NCBI GenBank assembly: GCA_944320815.1
Contig: CALUIZ010000033.1
Location: forward strand, 1-33,640
DNA: 33,640 nt
Source of the DNA: an uncultured Phocaeicola sp.
GTDB taxonomy: Bacteria > Bacteroidota > Bacteroidia > Bacteroidales > Bacteroidaceae
Reading direction: 5' to 3'
Of this stretch, positions 31,413 to 33,640 are shown piece by piece. Position numbers and translations under genes: made by a program. The notes under the pieces are model-generated. The model was not told where the DNA came from. It searched no databases and worked only from the letters and a program-made list of their open reading frames with translations. Position 1 is the first letter of the stretch; every line of letters begins with the position of its first letter.

Positions 31413-32711
31413 ATGAAAGTCACCGTCTATCTGAAAAAGTCTTCCTCCGAGGCCTCGAACATCTGTTTCAGGGTCAGGGATAAGAATGTGGACATAAAGG
31501 TCGTTTCCCCACTTGAAGTGCAGGACAGGTATTGGGACACCGACACCCTCAGCTACAGGCGCACGACGGCTGTTCCCGCCTCCGAGCAGAAACGGCTGCC
31601 GGAACAGATTGCCGCCATCATCGAGCGGGCGGAGAAGACCTTTACGGACAAGGCGGACAGTAGGTGGATGAGGCTGGTCATCGAAGATGTACTGTATCCG
31701 ACCCGCGCCTTCGAGCGCAACCACCCGAACCTGCTCGCCCGTGTCCACGAGTATCTGGAGAAGTTTGACGGTGCGGAGAGAACAAAGGAGCATATCGTCC
31801 GCTTCGAGCGCAAGATGACCCGCTACCACGACTACCGCCGGGAGATACTGGGCGAGGCGGACTTCACCCTCTTCGTGGAGACCGTCACGCTGGAGCAGAT
31901 GAACGCTTTCCGGGATTATGTGGTGAACGAACACCTGCTGCGGCAGGAATATCCCGATTTCTACGCTCCCCGCATGCTCATCAACCACAGACCGAGGCCA
32001 CTTTCCGGTACGACCGTCATCAACATCATGAACCTGTTCTGCACCTTCCTGCACTGGTGCAAGAAGATGAAGTATTCCGACAACGAGGTCTATGTGCTCT
32101 ACGGCTGCAAGGAGCCGACCTACGGCGACCCGTTCTTCCTCACTTCCGAAGAGAGGAACATCCTGTATGACGCAGACCTGAGCGACAATCCGAAGCTGGC
32201 CGTCATCCGGGACATCTTCGTGTTCCACTGCTATGTCGGCTGCCGCGTGGGTGACCTTTACAGGCTCACGAGGGACAACATCAAGAACGGTTTTCTGGAA
32301 TACATGCCGCAGAAGACGAAGAAATGCGAGGCGAAGACTGTCAGGGTGCCGCTGCACGAAAAGGCATTGAAGATACTGGCCCGCTACGATACCAATTCAG
32401 ACAGGCTGTTCCCGTTCAGGCAGATACACGCCTACAACCTCGGCATACGGGAACTGCTGAAGCGTTGCGGCATAGACAGGATGGTGACCATCCTTGACAC
32501 GCACGGATACAACACCGTGCAGAAGCCCCTGTACGAGGTGGCCACCAGCCACACGGCACGCAAGACCTTCGTGGGCAACCTCTACAGGCAGGTGCCCGAC
32601 CCAAACCTTATCGCCTCCATGTCGGGGCATGTGGAGGGCAGCAGGGCGTTCAGCCGCTACCGCACGATAGACGATGACATGAAGCGCAGGCTTGTGGACA
32701 TGATAGACTAA
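31413..32711 (+). CDS. Tyrosine recombinase / site-specific integrase (first of a tandem pair)
   Basis: This 432-residue recombinase cuts and rejoins DNA through a phosphotyrosine link. The N-terminal domain starts MKVTVYLKKSSSEASNICFRVRDKNVDIKV, the arm-binding style of Bacteroidales integrases. A SAM-like core-binding domain follows (about 105-225) and a catalytic domain (about 240-425). Catalytic residues are Arg278 (GCRVGDLYRL), a Lys near 303, His380-x-x-Arg383 (SHTARKTF), His406 (SGHVEGSRAF) and the nucleophile Tyr416 (SRYRTID), so it appears active. It is GC-rich compared with the AT-rich genes just upstream. A second recombinase follows 21 bases after its stop. It probably moves an integrative or conjugative element. 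Confidence 0.94.
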   Translation: MKVTVYLKKSSSEASNICFRVRDKNVDIKVVSPLEVQDRYWDTDTLSYRRTTAVPASEQKRLPEQIAAIIERAEKTFTDKADSRWMRLVIEDVLYPTRAFERNHPNLLARVHEYLEKFDGAERTKEHIVRFERKMTRYHDYRREILGEADFTLFVETVTLEQMNAFRDYVVNEHLLRQEYPDFYAPRMLINHRPRPLSGTTVINIMNLFCTFLHWCKKMKYSDNEVYVLYGCKEPTYGDPFFLTSEERNILYDADLSDNPKLAVIRDIFVFHCYVGCRVGDLYRLTRDNIKNGFLEYMPQKTKKCEAKTVRVPLHEKALKILARYDTNSDRLFPFRQIHAYNLGIRELLKRCGIDRMVTILDTHGYNTVQKPLYEVATSHTARKTFVGNLYRQVPDPNLIASMSGHVEGSRAFSRYRTIDDDMKRRLVDMID

Positions 32712-32716
32712 GACAG

Positions 32717-32724
32717 AAAGGAGG
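32717..32724 (+). promoter_or_regulatory. Strong Shine-Dalgarno site before the second integrase
   Basis: AAAGGAGG lies 8 bases before the start codon at 32733 and settles that start. Such a canonical site is uncommon in this phylum and supports a transferred origin or high expression. Confidence 0.7.
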
Positions 32725-32732
32725 ACATACAT

Positions 32733-33640
32733 ATGAAAGTGACCGCATTCATCCGGAAGACCGCCGCCAAGAACAACATCACCGACCAGGCACGGGTCTA
32801 TTTCCGTGTCCGGGACATCGGCGGCGTGGACATCAAGGCCGCGAGCGAACTGTCCATCAACCCCAACCACTGGAGCCCGGAACGGCAGGGCTACAAGCCC
32901 CGCGTGGCCCTGGTGTCGGAGGAAAAGAAGATGAACTTCGACAAGGACGTGCAGCAGATCACCCATCTCATCACGAAAGAGTACCACCGGGGAGTGGACG
33001 GCAGCTGGCTCAAAAGCCTGATAGAGGAATACCACCATCCCGGCATCAACGCGAGGGGCGGCAACAAGGCCGACGAGTACCTGCTCTCGTACCAGATACG
33101 GAAATACGTCGAGGAAACACCGCTTGCGGATGAAAGCCGGAAACACCATCTCGACAATCTCAACAAGGTGCTGCGCTACGAGCGTTTCCGCCACGAAGTG
33201 CTGCACCAGCGGGGCTTCCACCTCTGCATCGACACCATAACGGCGGACGACATCAGGGACTTCAAGCTGTGGATGCAGGAGGAATACAAATATGTGGACA
33301 TGTATCCCGTATTCTACCGGAACGAGAAGCACCGTGATGTCGGGCAGAGACGTTCCGAGAACAGCATGTCGGGCTCGCTCTACCGCATCCGCACCGTCGT
33401 CAAGTGGTGCATCAAGCGCGGACTGACAAGGAACAACCCCTTCGACCAGTACCAGATTGCCCGGCCGATGTACGGCGACCCGTTCTACCTGACACTCGAA
33501 GAGCGGGACAAGGTGTACTATGCAGACCTGAGCGGCATGGGAACTACCTACCCGGTCTACCGTGACATCTTCATGTTCCAGTGCCTGATAGGATGCCGCG
33601 TGAGCGACCTGAACAGGCTGACCAAGGCCAACATCGTGGA
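32733..33640 (+). CDS. Second tyrosine recombinase (3' end beyond the window)
   Basis: The first 302 codons of a second recombinase are present. Its start MKVTAFIRKTAAKNNITDQARVYFRVRDIGGVDIKAASELSI parallels the first protein's MKVTVYLKK ... CFRVRDKNVDIKVVSPLEV. The core-binding domain is present (KADEYLLSYQIRKYVEE, MSGSLYRIRTVVKWCIKRGLTRNNPF). The catalytic domain opens with YGDPFYLTLEERDKVYYADLSG and reaches the first catalytic Arg (GCRVSDLNRLTKANI) before the window ends. The two proteins are clearly paralogous, and in the catalytic domain they share the YGDPFxLTxEER pattern. The remaining catalytic residues are not visible here. Confidence 0.93.
   Translation, partial: MKVTAFIRKTAAKNNITDQARVYFRVRDIGGVDIKAASELSINPNHWSPERQGYKPRVALVSEEKKMNFDKDVQQITHLITKEYHRGVDGSWLKSLIEEYHHPGINARGGNKADEYLLSYQIRKYVEETPLADESRKHHLDNLNKVLRYERFRHEVLHQRGFHLCIDTITADDIRDFKLWMQEEYKYVDMYPVFYRNEKHRDVGQRRSENSMSGSLYRIRTVVKWCIKRGLTRNNPFDQYQIARPMYGDPFYLTLEERDKVYYADLSGMGTTYPVYRDIFMFQCLIGCRVSDLNRLTKANIV

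Noticed and set aside
31377..33332. Two minus-strand open frames of over 300 codons opposite the integrases
   Set aside because: They are shadows produced by GC-rich third positions. The plus-strand frames show full recombinase domains and catalytic residues; the antisense products resemble nothing.

Overview
The window comes from a gut-type member of the Bacteroidales, most likely Phocaeicola or Bacteroides. The evidence is the repeated TAnnTTTG-type -7 promoter box, the lack of Shine-Dalgarno sites before most genes, lipoproteins with an acidic stretch after the lipid cysteine (the Bacteroidota surface-export signal), a hmuYRSTUV haem operon, and Bacteroidales-type tyrosine recombinases.

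Layout. 1-1192: the end of a cbpA-like co-chaperone gene and its cbpM-like partner. 1253-1327: a small twin-hairpin repeat. 1433-2770: a membrane protein fused to a cytidylate-kinase-like domain. 12610 down to 2812 (minus strand): one long haem-uptake operon. In transcription order it encodes a duplicated calycin-like lipoprotein, HmuY (hemophore), HmuR (TonB receptor), HmuS (CobN-like chelatase anchored at both ends), HmuT (membrane protein), HmuU (ExbB/TolQ-like) and HmuV (DUF2149). 12921-14129: L-serine dehydratase. 14191-14583: a small XRE-type regulator, divergent from a 948-residue collagen-like surface lipoprotein (14934-17780), which is followed by an OmpA-family protein (17886-18995). 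19001-20845: an IS1182-family element with a frameshifted transposase, inserted just after the ompA stop codon. 20879-25723 (minus strand) is core genome: rplU-rpmA, slyD, a BadF-type sugar kinase, a SIMPL protein and rpsA.

From about 25.9 kb the character changes to an accessory region. It holds an AbiEi/AbiEii (type IV toxin-antitoxin) pair, a membrane-anchored UvrD/HelD-like helicase with an internal PD-(D/E)XK-like segment and a C-terminal HTH, and a coiled-coil lipoprotein, all AT-rich and on the minus strand. Two tandem GC-rich tyrosine recombinases follow on the plus strand, the second cut by the window edge. This looks like the end of an integrative element, or a defence island beside one.

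How the genes work together. In the hmu operon, surface lipoproteins capture haem, HmuR imports it across the outer membrane, and HmuS, with the membrane proteins HmuT/U/V, probably removes the iron at the inner membrane. The most interesting candidates are the membrane-tethered helicase/nuclease beside AbiE and the tandem integrases, the duplicated Met-rich lipoprotein opening the hmu operon, and the rpsA promoter embedded in a 16-bp inverted repeat.
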